A stretch of DNA of 64,000 bases from Pseudonocardia sp. 73-21 (GCF_001899645.1 NZ_MKVV01000111.1:2919-66918); one strand, 5' to 3'. Shown: positions 34,983 to 45,603, numbered from the stretch's first letter. Notes: generated by a model from the sequence alone, not told the origin. Numbers and translations: made by a program.

Positions 34983-37241
34983 GTGAGTGCGCCCTCGATC
35001 ACCCTCGTCGCCCGGCTCGCCGCCTCCGCCGCCGACTCCCGGCGCGGAGTGGTGCGGCTGCATCCCGAGGTGCTCGACGCGCTCGGCCTGCGGTCCTGGG
35101 ACGCCGTCACGCTGACGGGCGCGCGGGTCACCACGGCGCTCGTCGCGGCCGGTGACGGGCCGCCCGGCCAGGCCACCCTCGACGACGTCACGCTCTCCAA
35201 CGCCGGGCTGTCCGACGGGGCCTCCGTCGTGGTCGCGCCCGCCGCGGTGGAGCCGGCGCGGCTGGTGCGGCTCACCGGGTCGCAGCTCGCGCGGGCCGCG
35301 CTCACCCCGGAGACCGTGCGGCTCGCGTTGCTGGGCAAGGTCGTCACCGGCGGGGACGCGGTGTCGCTGCTGCCGCAGGACATCGAGCCCGCCCCCGGTC
35401 TGGACGCCTCGGCCGCCCGGCGACGCGTGGCGGGGGCGCTGGGCGCCGCGTGGACCTCCGAGCTGCTGACGGTGGCCACCGTCGAGCCCGCCGGCGCGGT
35501 GGCGGTGCGGCCCAGCACCGTCGTGGGCTGGGAGGGTGGGGCGGTCACCGGCGAGGCCCCGGTGGCCGCTGCGGGAACCGTCCGGCCCGCGGCCGCCGCG
35601 GCCGCGGCCACCGGGCCCGGGAGCGGCACCTCCGCGACCCCGACCGCGCCGGTGACCCCGCCCGTCCCCGTCGAGGACCTCGTCGGCAACACCGACGCCG
35701 CGCGACGGCTCGTCGAGTGGCTGGAGCTGACGTTCGACCGGCCCGAGCTGCTGGTGCGTCTCGGCGGCACGGCGAAGCTCGGCGTGCTCCTCGTGGGGCC
35801 CGAGGGCGTCGGGAAGCTGACGCTGGTGCGCAGCACGGCCGCCGCCGTCGACGCGAGCTGCGTCGAGCTCGCGGCCCCCGGCGCGGCCGCCCTGGAGGCG
35901 AGAGCGGCGTCGGAGCGGGTGCACGAGGCGCTGCGCATCGCCCGCGACAGCGCGCGGAACGGCACCCGCACCGTGCTGGTGATCACCGACGTCGAGGCGC
36001 TGCTGCCCGCCGCCGAGCCCCCGCCGCTCGCCACGCTCGTGATCGACGCCCTGCGCGACGCCGTCATGACGCCCGGGCTCGCCCTCGTGGCCACCACGTC
36101 GGCGCCCGAGTCGGTGGACCCCCGGTTGCGTGGCCCCGACCTCGTCGACCGCGAGCTGGGCCTCGCGCTGCCCGACGTCCGGACCCGCACGGAGCTGCTG
36201 CGCCGGTTGCTGGCCGGTGTGCCGACCGCCGACGGGGTGGACCTCAGGGCGGTCGCCGAGCGTACGCCGGGGTTCGTGGTGGCCGACCTCGCGGCCGTGC
36301 GCCGGGAGGCCGCGGTGCAGGCCGCGCTGCGCCACTCCGGCGAGGGCGACCCCCAGGTCTGCCAGCAGGACCTCCTCGACGCCGTCGGCTCGGTGCGTCC
36401 GATCTCGATGTCGTCGTCCGAGACACTGCGCACGGGCGGCATCACGCTCGACCAGGTCGGCGACATGGTGGAGACCAAGCAGGCGCTCACCGAGGCCGTG
36501 CTGTGGCCGCTGCAGTACCCGGACTCCTTCGCGCGGCTCGGGGTGTCGGCGCCGCGCGGGGTGCTCGTCTACGGGCCGCCCGGCTGCGGCAAGACGTTCC
36601 TGCTGCGCGCGCTGGCCGGCACCGGCCAGCTCAACGTGATCGCCGTCAAGGGGGCGGAGCTGCTGGACAAGTACGTCGGCGAGTCGGAGCGGGCGGTGCG
36701 CGAGCTGTTCCGGCGCGCGTCGGACGCGGCCCCGTCGCTGGTGTTCCTCGACGAGATCGACGCGCTGGCGCCCCGGCGCGGGCAGTCGTCGGACTCGGGC
36801 GTGGCCGACCGCGTGGTGGCCGCCCTGCTCACCGAGCTCGACGGCGCGCAGCCGTTGCGTGACGTGATCGTCGTGGGGGCCACCAACCGGCCGGAGCTGA
36901 TCGACCCCGCGCTGCTGCGCCCCGGACGGCTCGAACGGCTCGTCTACGTGCCGCCGCCTGACGCCGCGGCGCGCGCCGAGATCCTGCGCGCGGCGGGGCG
37001 CAACACCCCGCTCGCCGCCGACGTCGACCTCGACGCGCTCGGCGCCGATCTGGAGGGCTACTCGGCCGCCGACTGCGCCGCGGTGCTGCGGGAGGCCGCG
37101 CTCACCGCGATGCGCGAGTCGCTCGACGCGGTGTCGGTGACGGGCGCGCACATCGCGGCCGCCCGCAAGGCCGTGCCGGCGTCGCTGGACCCGGCCCAGC
37201 TGGCGTCGCTGGAGGGCTACGCGGAACGGCGGCCGGGCTAA
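34983..37241 (+). CDS. Cdc48-like AAA+ ATPase of actinobacteria (Cpa-type)
   Basis: A 752-residue tandem AAA+ protein. An N-terminal Cdc48-like double-psi barrel domain (residues 1-180) precedes a linker of Ala/Pro/Thr and two AAA modules. The first is degenerate: the P-loop reads GPEGVGKLTL and Walker B reads VITDVEALL without the usual Asp-Glu. The second is intact: YGPPGCGKTFLLRALA, VFLDEIDALAPRRG and the arginine finger region GATNRPELIDPALLRPGRLERL. The M. tuberculosis counterpart, Cpa, lies beside pssA and psd and interacts with the 20S proteasome, matching this order. GTG 34983 is the start. Confidence 0.9.
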   Translation: MSAPSITLVARLAASAADSRRGVVRLHPEVLDALGLRSWDAVTLTGARVTTALVAAGDGPPGQATLDDVTLSNAGLSDGASVVVAPAAVEPARLVRLTGSQLARAALTPETVRLALLGKVVTGGDAVSLLPQDIEPAPGLDASAARRRVAGALGAAWTSELLTVATVEPAGAVAVRPSTVVGWEGGAVTGEAPVAAAGTVRPAAAAAAATGPGSGTSATPTAPVTPPVPVEDLVGNTDAARRLVEWLELTFDRPELLVRLGGTAKLGVLLVGPEGVGKLTLVRSTAAAVDASCVELAAPGAAALEARAASERVHEALRIARDSARNGTRTVLVITDVEALLPAAEPPPLATLVIDALRDAVMTPGLALVATTSAPESVDPRLRGPDLVDRELGLALPDVRTRTELLRRLLAGVPTADGVDLRAVAERTPGFVVADLAAVRREAAVQAALRHSGEGDPQVCQQDLLDAVGSVRPISMSSSETLRTGGITLDQVGDMVETKQALTEAVLWPLQYPDSFARLGVSAPRGVLVYGPPGCGKTFLLRALAGTGQLNVIAVKGAELLDKYVGESERAVRELFRRASDAAPSLVFLDEIDALAPRRGQSSDSGVADRVVAALLTELDGAQPLRDVIVVGATNRPELIDPALLRPGRLERLVYVPPPDAAARAEILRAAGRNTPLAADVDLDALGADLEGYSAADCAAVLREAALTAMRESLDAVSVTGAHIAAARKAVPASLDPAQLASLEGYAERRPG

Positions 37242-37915
37242 CCGCGCTTCTGGTAGTCGTTCGTGACGATGACGATCAGGCCGGGGCTGGCGTCGTCCAG
37301 GCCGACGAAGCGCGGCTCCGACCGCAGCCCGAACTCGCTGGCCATCGCCTGGGCGCCCGCCTGCTCGGCCGTGCCCGGGCGGTAGTAGACGGTGCTCGTC
37401 GGGATGTTGCCGTACGGGTAGTTCGCGACGGCGGTGACCGTCCAGCCCTCGTTGCGGAAGTCGTCGCCGGCGCGGGCGGCGAGGCCCTTGATGGTGCTGT
37501 TGTTGTAGACGCGCACCGGCGACTTGACCACGGAGGCGCCGCTGCCGCCGCCGGATCCGGCGGAGCCCGAGCCACCGGCCGGGCCCGATCCGCCCGAGCC
37601 GGCGGATCCGGAACCGCCCGAGCCGGCCGATCCGCCCGATCCCGAGCCGTCGGTGCCGGGCGCGGCGATGGCGTTGGTGGGGGTGGGCCCGAACGACGGG
37701 ACGGGGACGTCCGCGCTGGGCGGGACGACCGCGGTGGGCGAGACGGGTGCGGTGGCGCTGGACGTGGGGGCGGGAGCGGCCGAGTTGGAGCCGTCACCGC
37801 CGCCGGTGACGAGGGTGCCGATGCCGATGACCGCGGCGACGGCCCCGACGCCGAGCAGTGCCAGGCCGCCGACCCGCAGCGGCGAGGATCCTCCCGAAGG
37901 AGCGGGTGCGGTCAT
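37238..37915 (-). CDS. LytR_C-domain membrane protein (Rv0431-like)
   Basis: A 225-residue single-pass membrane protein. A short cytosolic start is followed by a transmembrane helix (VGGLALLGVGAVAAVIGIGTLV), a long Ser/Gly/Pro-rich linker with GSGGSG repeats, and a C-terminal LytR_C domain (VRVYNNSTIKGLAARAGDDF to IVIVTNDYQKRG). The M. tuberculosis homologue at this position (VirR) affects vesicle release and cell wall properties. The last 4 bases overlap the convergent cpa gene. Confidence 0.85.
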   Translation of the reverse strand: MTAPAPSGGSSPLRVGGLALLGVGAVAAVIGIGTLVTGGGDGSNSAAPAPTSSATAPVSPTAVVPPSADVPVPSFGPTPTNAIAAPGTDGSGSGGSAGSGGSGSAGSGGSGPAGGSGSAGSGGGSGASVVKSPVRVYNNSTIKGLAARAGDDFRNEGWTVTAVANYPYGNIPTSTVYYRPGTAEQAGAQAMASEFGLRSEPRFVGLDDASPGLIVIVTNDYQKRG

Positions 37916-38022
37916 GCCGAGTGCTCCTCGACCGGAATCGCGGCCGGGATCAGGAGTCGTGATGATGGTTGGCGGGTCACAGAGTCCTCCGGTGATCGTC
38001 GGCTGGCGCGATCATGGTGTCC

Positions 38023-38322
38023 CTACCAGGGCTCGATGCCCAGCCGACGCGCCGCACGGGTGCGCTGTCGACTTGCGCGCAGCCTGCGGAGCCGCTTGAC
38101 CAGGAGCGGATCGGCGGCCAGCGCCTCCGGCTTGTCGACCAGCGCGTTGAGGACCTGGTAGTAGCGGGTGGCGGACATGTCGAACAGCTCGCGGATGGCC
38201 TGTTCCTTGGCGCCCGCGTACTTCCACCACTGCCCTTCGAACGCGAGGATCTCGCGTTCCCTGCGGTCGAGCTCGCGATACGGGCTCCCGGCGGGGAAAC
38301 CGGGTTCGGTGGCGGACTCCAT
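38023..38322 (-). CDS. DUF3263 protein
   Basis: A 99-residue helical protein matching DUF3263: LDRREREILAFEGQWWKYAG, AKEQAIRELFDMSATRYYQ, then a basic C-terminus with LRRLRASRQRTRAARR. The helix-turn-helix-like centre and basic tail suggest nucleic acid binding, which is inference. Start ATG 38322. It is divergent from def and lies upstream of the LytR_C gene in the same direction, 107 bases away. Confidence 0.85.
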   Translation of the reverse strand: MESATEPGFPAGSPYRELDRREREILAFEGQWWKYAGAKEQAIRELFDMSATRYYQVLNALVDKPEALAADPLLVKRLRRLRASRQRTRAARRLGIEPW

Positions 38323-38461
38323 CACGCTCCTCGCGGCCTCGCTCCAGCCGAATGACACGCCTGTCATTCGCGGGGCCATTGAATCACGGGGGACCGACAA
38401 CTCCGGGGCAGGGACGCGCCGCCCGTCCGGGGTGAATCCTCGCCGACTATCCTCGACGGCC

Positions 38462-39034
38462 GTGGCCGTCCGTCCCATCGTCATCATCGGTGATCCCGTC
38501 CTGCACACCCCCACCGACCCCGTCGAGACGTTCGACGAGGAGCTGAAGGCCCTGGTCGCCGACATGTTCGACACCATGGCGGCCGCCGAGGGGGTGGGGC
38601 TCGCGGCGAACCAGGTCGGCGTCCCGCTGCGGGTGTTCGTCTACGACTGCCCCGACGAGCAGACGCGCACGAGGCTGCGCGGCGTCGTGGTCAACCCGGT
38701 GCTGGAGACCTCCGAGCGGCCGGAGACGATGCCCGATCCCGAGGACGACGACGAGGGCTGCCTCTCGGTGCCCGCCGAGCAGTTCCCGACGGGCCGGGCC
38801 GAGTGGGCCAAGGTCACGGGCGTGGACCTGGACGGGGCGCCCGTCGAGGTCGAGGGCACCGGGTTCTTCGCCCGCTGCCTGCAGCACGAGACCGACCACC
38901 TCGACGGCCTGATCTACATCGACCGGCTCGTGGGGCGCAACCAGCGCGCGGGCCGCAAGGCCGTCAAGCGCAACGGGTGGGGCGTGCCGGGGCTGTCGTG
39001 GGACCCGTCGAAGGTGCACGCCGAGGACGTCTGA
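38462..39034 (+). CDS. def: Peptide deformylase
   Basis: A 190-residue peptide deformylase that removes the formyl group from nascent proteins. The three metal-site motifs are present: GVGLAANQVG, EGCLSVP and QHETDHLDGLIY. An actinobacterial C-terminal extension follows (residues 165-190). The start is GTG 38462 with VAVRPIVIIGDPVLH. It is divergent from the DUF3263 gene. Confidence 0.96.
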   Translation: MAVRPIVIIGDPVLHTPTDPVETFDEELKALVADMFDTMAAAEGVGLAANQVGVPLRVFVYDCPDEQTRTRLRGVVVNPVLETSERPETMPDPEDDDEGCLSVPAEQFPTGRAEWAKVTGVDLDGAPVEVEGTGFFARCLQHETDHLDGLIYIDRLVGRNQRAGRKAVKRNGWGVPGLSWDPSKVHAEDV

Positions 39035-39086
39035 ACCGGCGTACCGTCGTTCCTGCAACGGTGTAATCATCACGCAGGAGGCCGCC

Positions 39087-40004
39087 GTGGACGAGCTCGA
39101 CTCCTACTCGCGCACGGTCAGCGCGGTCGCCGCGGAGATCACCGGCAAGGTGGCCGCGGTCCGGACGGGCCGTGGGTCCGGATCCGCCGTGGTCACCGGC
39201 GACGGCATCCTCGTCACCAACGCGCACGTCGTCGGCGAGGTGCGGCGCGGGCGGGCCGACTTCCTCGACGGCTCGCAGGTCGACGTGGTCGTGGTCGGCA
39301 CCGACCCGCTCTCGGACCTCGCGGTGCTCCGCGCGTCCGGGCCCGGTGAGCTGCCCGCGCCCGTCACGCTCGGGGACGCCGACGACCTGGTGGTCGGGCA
39401 GCTCGTCGTGGCCGTCGGCAACCCGCTCGGGCTCGCGGGCTCGGTCACCGCCGGGGTGGTCAGCGCGCTGGGCCGGGCCCTGCCCACCCGCAGCGGCAGC
39501 GCCGGTCGCGTCGTGGAGGACGTGATCCAGACCGACGCCGCGCTCAACCCCGGCAACTCCGGCGGGGCGCTGGCCGACTCCCGGGCGCGCGTCGTGGGCA
39601 TCAACACCGCCGTCGCCGGCGTCGGGCTGGGGCTGGCGGTGCCCGTCAACGCCACCACGCGGCGGATCATGGCCGCGCTGCTCGCCGACGGCCGGGTGCG
39701 CCGCGCCTACCTCGGTGTGGTCGGCAGCCCCGCCCCGGTGCCGGCCGCCGTGGCCGACCGCTACGGGCGGCGCAACGGGCTGCGGCTGGCCGAGGTGATC
39801 AGCGGCAGCCCCGCCGCGCAGGCCGGGCTGCGGGCCGGCGACCTGGTGCTCGACGTCGGCCGCCGTCCCGTCCAGGACGCGCAGGGCGTGCAGCGGCAGC
39901 TGTTCGGGGAGGCGATCGGGGTGCCGCTGCCGGTGACCGTGCTCAGGAACGGGGCGATGGTCGACGTGGTGGCGGTGCCGAGCGAGATGCGCTCGGCCCG
40001 GTAG
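39087..40004 (+). CDS. HtrA/DegP-like trypsin-family serine protease with PDZ domain
   Basis: A 305-residue protease with the triad His47 (TNAHVV), Asp77 (SDLAVL) and Ser158 (NPGNSGGAL), followed by a C-terminal PDZ domain (LRLAEVISGSPAAQAGLRAGD). Length and order match the compact HtrA type. Unlike most HtrA proteases it has neither a signal peptide nor a membrane helix, so it should be cytosolic or exported by another route. GTG 39087 has AGGAGG a few bases upstream. Confidence 0.92.
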   Translation: MDELDSYSRTVSAVAAEITGKVAAVRTGRGSGSAVVTGDGILVTNAHVVGEVRRGRADFLDGSQVDVVVVGTDPLSDLAVLRASGPGELPAPVTLGDADDLVVGQLVVAVGNPLGLAGSVTAGVVSALGRALPTRSGSAGRVVEDVIQTDAALNPGNSGGALADSRARVVGINTAVAGVGLGLAVPVNATTRRIMAALLADGRVRRAYLGVVGSPAPVPAAVADRYGRRNGLRLAEVISGSPAAQAGLRAGDLVLDVGRRPVQDAQGVQRQLFGEAIGVPLPVTVLRNGAMVDVVAVPSEMRSAR

Positions 40005-40084
40005 CAGCTCGACCAGGGTGTCGGTCCACCACCGCTCGACCTGGTCCGCTGTCCGGCCGCGCTCCCGGGTGGCCATGTCGTGGC

Positions 40085-40406
40085 TCTCCGGCGGCCCTCC
40101 TGGTGGGCCTGTCCGAACGCCGGATGCTGAACGATGATCAGGTCGGGTCGTCTGACGGTGCCGGTGCGTCGGGCGGCGCCAGTTCGAGGTCGATGTCCAT
40201 GTCCGGGAGGACCTCGATGCCGTCCGGGAGGTACGGCCGGAGCTGGTGAGTCGTTTCGAGCTCGGCGTGCTTGTGGTCGGCCACCGGACTCGGAGACATC
40301 AGCAGCCGCCCCTCCACCAGCTCGCTGTAGCCGAGCTCGATCTCCCCGATCCCGAGGTACTCCGCACGGTGAGCAGGTGCGGTGGCGCCACGGGCTGGAT
40401 CGTCAT
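40085..40406 (-). pseudogene. Decayed Uma2-family (putative endonuclease) gene
   Basis: An ATG at 40406 with an AGGAGG ribosome-binding site at 40412-40417 starts MTIQPVAPPHLLTV. The frame then breaks and the family sequence continues one frame over as EYLGIGEIELGYSELVEGRL and LLMSPSPVADHKHAE, then a second break leads to RRPDLIIV. The rest of the PD-(D/E)XK core is not found. Two shifts and a missing C-terminus indicate a dead gene. Uma2 proteins are multicopy in actinobacteria and poorly understood. Confidence 0.65.
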
Positions 40407-40501
40407 CGGACCTCCTGCTCTGTCGGAGCGAAGTGTGGCACGCACCCCCGTCGCTCCGGGGGGAACGGGCGACCCCGGGACCGCCCGTTCCCCCCGGGTG
40501 C

Positions 40502-40942
40502 TCAGGCCTCGGACGGCTCCAGCACGAAGACCGGGATCTCGCGGTCGGTCTTCTTCTGGTAGTCGGCGTAGTCGGAGAACGCCTCCACCGCGCGGTCCCA
40601 CCAGACGGCCTTCTCGTCGCCGGTGACCTCGCGGGCCGTGTAGTCCTTGGTGACGGTGTCGTCCTGCAGCTCGACGTGCGGGTCGGCCTTCACGTTGTAG
40701 TACCAGACGGGATTCTTGGGGGCCCCGCCCAGCGACGCCACGATGGCGTAGTTCCCGTCGTGCTCGACGCGCATCAGTGGCACCTTGCGCAGCTTGCCGG
40801 ACTTGGCGCCGCGGGTGGTCAGCAGGATCACCGAACGTCCGCCGATGTCGACGCTCTTCGTCGTGCCGGTCTCGAAGATCTTCTCGGTCTGGTCACGGAC
40901 CCACCCCACGGGGCTGATCTCGTACTCACCTTCCAATGGCAT
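40502..40942 (-). CDS. Deazaflavin (F420)-dependent nitroreductase family protein
   Basis: A 146-residue Ddn-family protein with the split-barrel fold that binds coenzyme F420. Typical segments are SVILLTTRGAKSGKLRKVPLM, NYAIVASLGGAPKNPVWYYNV and the Asp/Trp-rich C-terminal half. Members reduce quinones, nitro compounds or other substrates; the natural one is unknown. ATG 40942 with GGAG upstream is preferred over ATG 40957. It is divergent from thiD with 31 bases between. Confidence 0.9.
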   Translation of the reverse strand: MPLEGEYEISPVGWVRDQTEKIFETGTTKSVDIGGRSVILLTTRGAKSGKLRKVPLMRVEHDGNYAIVASLGGAPKNPVWYYNVKADPHVELQDDTVTKDYTAREVTGDEKAVWWDRAVEAFSDYADYQKKTDREIPVFVLEPSEA

Positions 40943-40973
40943 GGCTCCATCCAACACGGGTTACGGTCGACGT

Positions 40974-41840
40974 GTGGAACGCACCGTGGGCATCACCCCG
41001 CCGCGGGTGATGACGATCGCCGGCACCGACTCGGGCGGCGGGGCCGGCGTCGCCGCCGACCTGCGCGCCATGGCCGCGTGCGGTGTGCACGGCTGCGTGG
41101 CCGTCACCGCCGTCACCGTGCAGAACACGCTCGGCGTCTCCGGCGTGCACACGCTGCCGCCGGAGACGGTGGCCGCGCAGATCGAGTCCGTCGCCACGGA
41201 CATCGGGCTCGACGCCGTGAAGACGGGCATGCTGGCCACGTCGGAGATCATCCGCGCGGTCGTCGGGGCCTGTGACCGCGTCGGCATCGGGGCCGACGGG
41301 CCCACCCCCTTCGTCGTCGACCCCGTGGCCGCCTCGATGAACGGCGACAAGCTGCTCGCCGACGAGGCGCTCGACGCCTACCGGTCGCTGCTGTTCCCGC
41401 GCGCCACGCTCGTCACCCCCAACCTCGACGAGGTGCGCCTGCTGGTGGGCATCGACGTGCACGACCGCGGGGCCCAGTACGAGGCCGCGAAGGTGCTGTT
41501 CGGGCTCGGCCCCCGGTTCGTGCTGGTCAAGGGCGGGCACCTCGCCGAGGATGTCGACGGCTGCGTGGACCTGCTCTACGACGGCCACACCTTCACCGAG
41601 CTGCCCGGCCCCCGCTTCGACACCGGCGACACCCACGGCAGCGGTGACAACCTGGCCTCGGCCATCTGCTCCGGCCTCGCCCGCGGTATGTCGGTGCCCG
41701 ACGCCGTCGCGCTGGGCAAGCGCTACATCGTGGAGGCCGTGCGGCACTCCTACCCGCTCGGCGCCGGGCACGGGCCGGTGTCGTCGCTGTGGGCCATCCG
41801 TCCGTGGTGGACGAACCCGCCCCGTAGCGCTTTCAATTAA
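40974..41840 (+). CDS. thiD: Hydroxymethylpyrimidine/phosphomethylpyrimidine kinase ThiD
   Basis: A 288-residue kinase for thiamine pyrimidine synthesis or salvage. Signature segments are MTIAGTDSGGGAGVAADL, VKTGML, VDPVAASMNGDKLL, TPNLDEVRLL and the active-site GDTHGSGDNLASAI with the catalytic Asp. Canonical ThiD has GTGC-type residues here; the HGSGD variant is common. GTG 40974 is the start. The gene is probably monocistronic, 51 bases before coxL. Confidence 0.92.
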   Translation: MERTVGITPPRVMTIAGTDSGGGAGVAADLRAMAACGVHGCVAVTAVTVQNTLGVSGVHTLPPETVAAQIESVATDIGLDAVKTGMLATSEIIRAVVGACDRVGIGADGPTPFVVDPVAASMNGDKLLADEALDAYRSLLFPRATLVTPNLDEVRLLVGIDVHDRGAQYEAAKVLFGLGPRFVLVKGGHLAEDVDGCVDLLYDGHTFTELPGPRFDTGDTHGSGDNLASAICSGLARGMSVPDAVALGKRYIVEAVRHSYPLGAGHGPVSSLWAIRPWWTNPPRSAFN

Positions 41841-41891
41841 CGGTGCTGTTGACTGCGCGGACGGTCGATCCGGGAGCTACGCTCGCGGGTG

Positions 41892-44179
41892 ATGAGCATC
41901 ATGGGCACACGAGTGGTCCGGACAGAGGATCCCCAGTTCCTCTCCCGAGGCGCCACCTACACCGACGACCTGATCGACGAGCGGCTGACGGGTGCCCTGC
42001 ACCTGACGCTCGTGCGATCCCCGCTCGCGCACGCGCGCATCACCGCGATCGACGTCGAGGAGGCCCGCAAGGCCCCCGGCGTGGCCGCGGTGATCACCGG
42101 CGCCGACATCGACCTCCCCGCGGCACTGCTGTTCCCCGGGGCCGACAAGAACATGGTGCGGTCGTGGCTGGCCGCCGACAAGGTCCGCTTCGTCGGGGAG
42201 CCGGTCGTCGCCGTGCTCACCGAGGAGGCCTACCAGGGCCAGGACGCGGCCGATCTCGTCGAGATCGACTACGACCCGCTCCCGGCCGTCATCGACCTGC
42301 GGGCCGCCGCCACGGACGAGGTCCTGCTGTTCGAGGACGCCGGCACCAACACGTCCAACGGCATGGGCCTCGACGACGCGTTCGACGAGAACTTCTTCGA
42401 CGGCTGCGACGTGGTCGTCACGAAGGAGATCGTCAACCAGCGCGTCGCCGCGGCCTCGCTCGAGACGCGCGCCGCGAGCGCCGTCTGGGGCGGGGACGGG
42501 CGCCTCACCCTCTGGTGCTCCACCCAGGCCGCGCAGGGCGCCAAGGCCGAGGTCGCGGGCTGGCTCGGCGTCGAGGCCGACCTCGTCCACGTCATCACCC
42601 CCGACGTCGGCGGCGGGTTCGGCGCGAAGATCGGCGCCGACCCCGAGTTCGCGGTCGTCGCCTGGCTCGCGAAGCACACCGGGCGTCCGGTGCGGTGGAA
42701 CGAGACCCGCTCGGAGAACATGACCGGGATGGTGCAGGGGCGCGCCCAGCTGCAGACCTTCACCATCGGCGGCACCAAGGACGGCAAGGTGCTCGCCTAC
42801 CGCCTCGACGTGCTCCAGGACGCCGGCGCGTACCCGCGTCTCGGCGCGGTCCTGCCGATGTTCACGCGGATGATGGCCCCCGGCGTCTACGACATCCCCA
42901 AGGTCGAGTCCCGCGCCCGCATCCTCGTCACCAACACCACGTCCATCGCCGCCTACCGCGGCGCGGGCCGCCCGGAGGCCACCGCGGCCATCGAGCGCGC
43001 CATGGACATGTTCGCGCTCGAGATCGGGATGGACGCCGCCGAGGTCCGCCGGCGCAACCTGATCCAGCCCGACCAGTTCCCGTTCACCACCAAGGGCGGC
43101 GCGCCCTACGACAGCGGTGAGTACGAGAAGGCCCTGGACATGGTCCTGGAGGCCTCGGGCTACACCGGCCTGCGCGCGGAGCAGAAGCGCCGCCGCGAGG
43201 CCGGCGAGGTCGTGCAGCTCGGCATCGGCGTCTCGGTGTTCGTCGAGATCACCGGCGGCGGCGCGTTCAGCGAGGACGCCTCGGTGCAGGTGCACCCGGA
43301 CGGCACCGTCACCGTGCTCACCGGGACCTCGCCGCACGGCCAGGGCCACGCCACGGCGTGGGCGATGCTCGCCAACGAGCACCTCGGCATCCCGATCGAC
43401 AAGATCACCGTCAAGCACGGCGACACCGACCTCATCCCCCGCGGCAGCGGCACGATGGGCTCGCGCAGCCTGCAGACCGGCGGCGTCGCGGTGTACAAGG
43501 CCGCGGGCGAGCTCGTCGAGCTGGCCAAGCAGCGTGCGGCCGACCTGCTCGAGGCCAACGTCGACGACCTCGAGGTCGTCGAGGGCCGCGTCGGGGTCAA
43601 GGGCACCGACAAGGGCGTCACCCTGGCGGAGCTGGCGGGCAAGGAGGAGCTGAAGGTCGACTCGGTGTTCGACTCCGGCGCCCCCACCTTCCCGTTCGGC
43701 GCGCACGTCGCCGTCGTGGAGCTGGACACCGAATCCGGCAAGGCCGTCGTCGACAAGATCATCACCGTGGACGACGCGGGCCCCGTGCTCAACCCGCTGC
43801 TGTGCGAGGGTCAGCGCCACGGTGGCATCGCGCAGGGCATCTCGCAGGCCCTGCTCGAGGAGGTCGTCTACGACGAGGACGGCAACCCGCTGACGGCCAC
43901 GTTCGCCGACTACGGCTTCCCGTCCGCGGCGGAGCTGCCCAGCTTCACGCTGCTGGACATGGCCACGCCCACCCACCTGAACCCGTTGGGGGTCAAGGGG
44001 ATCGGCGAGGCGGGCACCATCGGCGCCACCCCGGCGGTGCAGAGCGCGGTGGTCGACGCCGTCTCGCACCTCGGGGTGCGCCACATCGATATGCCGGCCT
44101 CCCCACTGCGGGTGTGGGAGGCCATCGAGGCCGCGCGGAGCGAAGGCGGAGCGCCCATCGACACTGCTAGGAGCACTTC

Positions 44180-44183
<4 letters not shown>
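41892..44183 (+). CDS. coxL: Molybdenum hydroxylase large subunit (form II CoxL-like)
   Basis: A 763-residue molybdopterin-cytosine-dinucleotide subunit of the xanthine dehydrogenase/CO dehydrogenase family. It has the start YTDDLIDERLTGALHLTLVRS, GGGFGAKIG and the active-site loop AYRGAGRPEA, which marks form II enzymes rather than the CO-oxidising form I loop AYRCSFR. The actual substrate of form II enzymes is mostly unknown. ATG 41892 is used. The order large-small-medium differs from the classical medium-small-large. It overlaps the small subunit by 4 bases. Confidence 0.92.
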
Positions 44184-44733
<550 letters not shown>

Positions 44734-44737
<4 letters not shown>

Positions 44738-45546
44738 TCCCCGTCGGATTCGACTACGAGCGCCCCGACTCCGTCGACGGCGCGCTGGCCCTGCTCGCCG
44801 AGCGCGGTGAGGACGCCAAGATCCTCGCCGGTGGCCACTCGCTGCTGCCCGTGATGAAGCTGCGGCTCGCCGCCCCCGAGCTGGTGATCGACATCGGCAG
44901 GATCGCGGAGCTGCGCTACATCCGCGTCGACGGCGACGAGGTCGCCATCGGGGCGGGCACCCGGCATCACGACCTCGAGGCGTCGGCCGAGATCGCGGCC
45001 GAGGTGCCGCTGCTGGGAGCCGTCGCCCGCACGGTCGGCGACCCGCAGGTGCGCCACCGCGGCACCATCGGCGGCTCGCTCGCCCACGCCGACCCGGCGT
45101 CCGACCTGCCCGCGGCGGTGCTGGCCCTGGGCGGCACCGTGGTGCTGCGCAGCCCGCGCGGCGAGCGGAGCGTGCCGATCACGGACTTCTACACCGGCGT
45201 CTTCTCCACGGTGATGGAGCCCGACGAGCTGGTCGTGGAGATCCGCGTGCCCCGCACCGGCACGGCGGGGTGGGCGTACGAGAAGTTCACCCGCCGCGCC
45301 AACGACTGGGCCATCGTCGGCGTCGCCGTCGTCGACGGCCGGGTCGGGCTGGTGAACATGGGTCAGACCCCGCTGCGGGCCAGTGCCACCGAGGCGGCAC
45401 TGGCGGGCGGGGCGAGCATCGACGAGGCCGCCGCGCTGGCCGCGGAGGGCACCGACCCGCCCGCCGACCTGGCGGGCACGAAGGCCTACCGGGCACACCT
45501 GGCGAGAGTCCTCACGAAGCGAGCCCTGACGACAGCGCAGGGCTGA
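44734..45546 (+). CDS. coxM: Molybdenum hydroxylase FAD subunit (CoxM-like)
   Basis: A 270-residue FAD-binding subunit. The two FAD motifs AGGHSLLPVMKLR and RHRGTIGGSLAHADPASDL are intact, followed by the CO dehydrogenase FAD C-terminal domain. It transfers electrons onward to an unknown acceptor. It ends the large-small-medium operon, followed by a strong terminator. Confidence 0.94.
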
Positions 45547-45556
45547 TCCCCCACGG

Positions 45557-45603
45557 ACGAACGGCACTGTCGTCGGAACCTGTCCGACGACAGTGCCGTT
45601 CGT
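45557..45603 (+). terminator. Terminator hairpin after coxM
   Basis: A perfect 21-bp stem (45557-45577 pairing with 45583-45603) with a 5-base loop lies 10 bases after the coxM stop. It is followed by CGTTTGAATC, a weak T-rich stretch. This is one of the longest perfect hairpins in the window. Confidence 0.85.
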
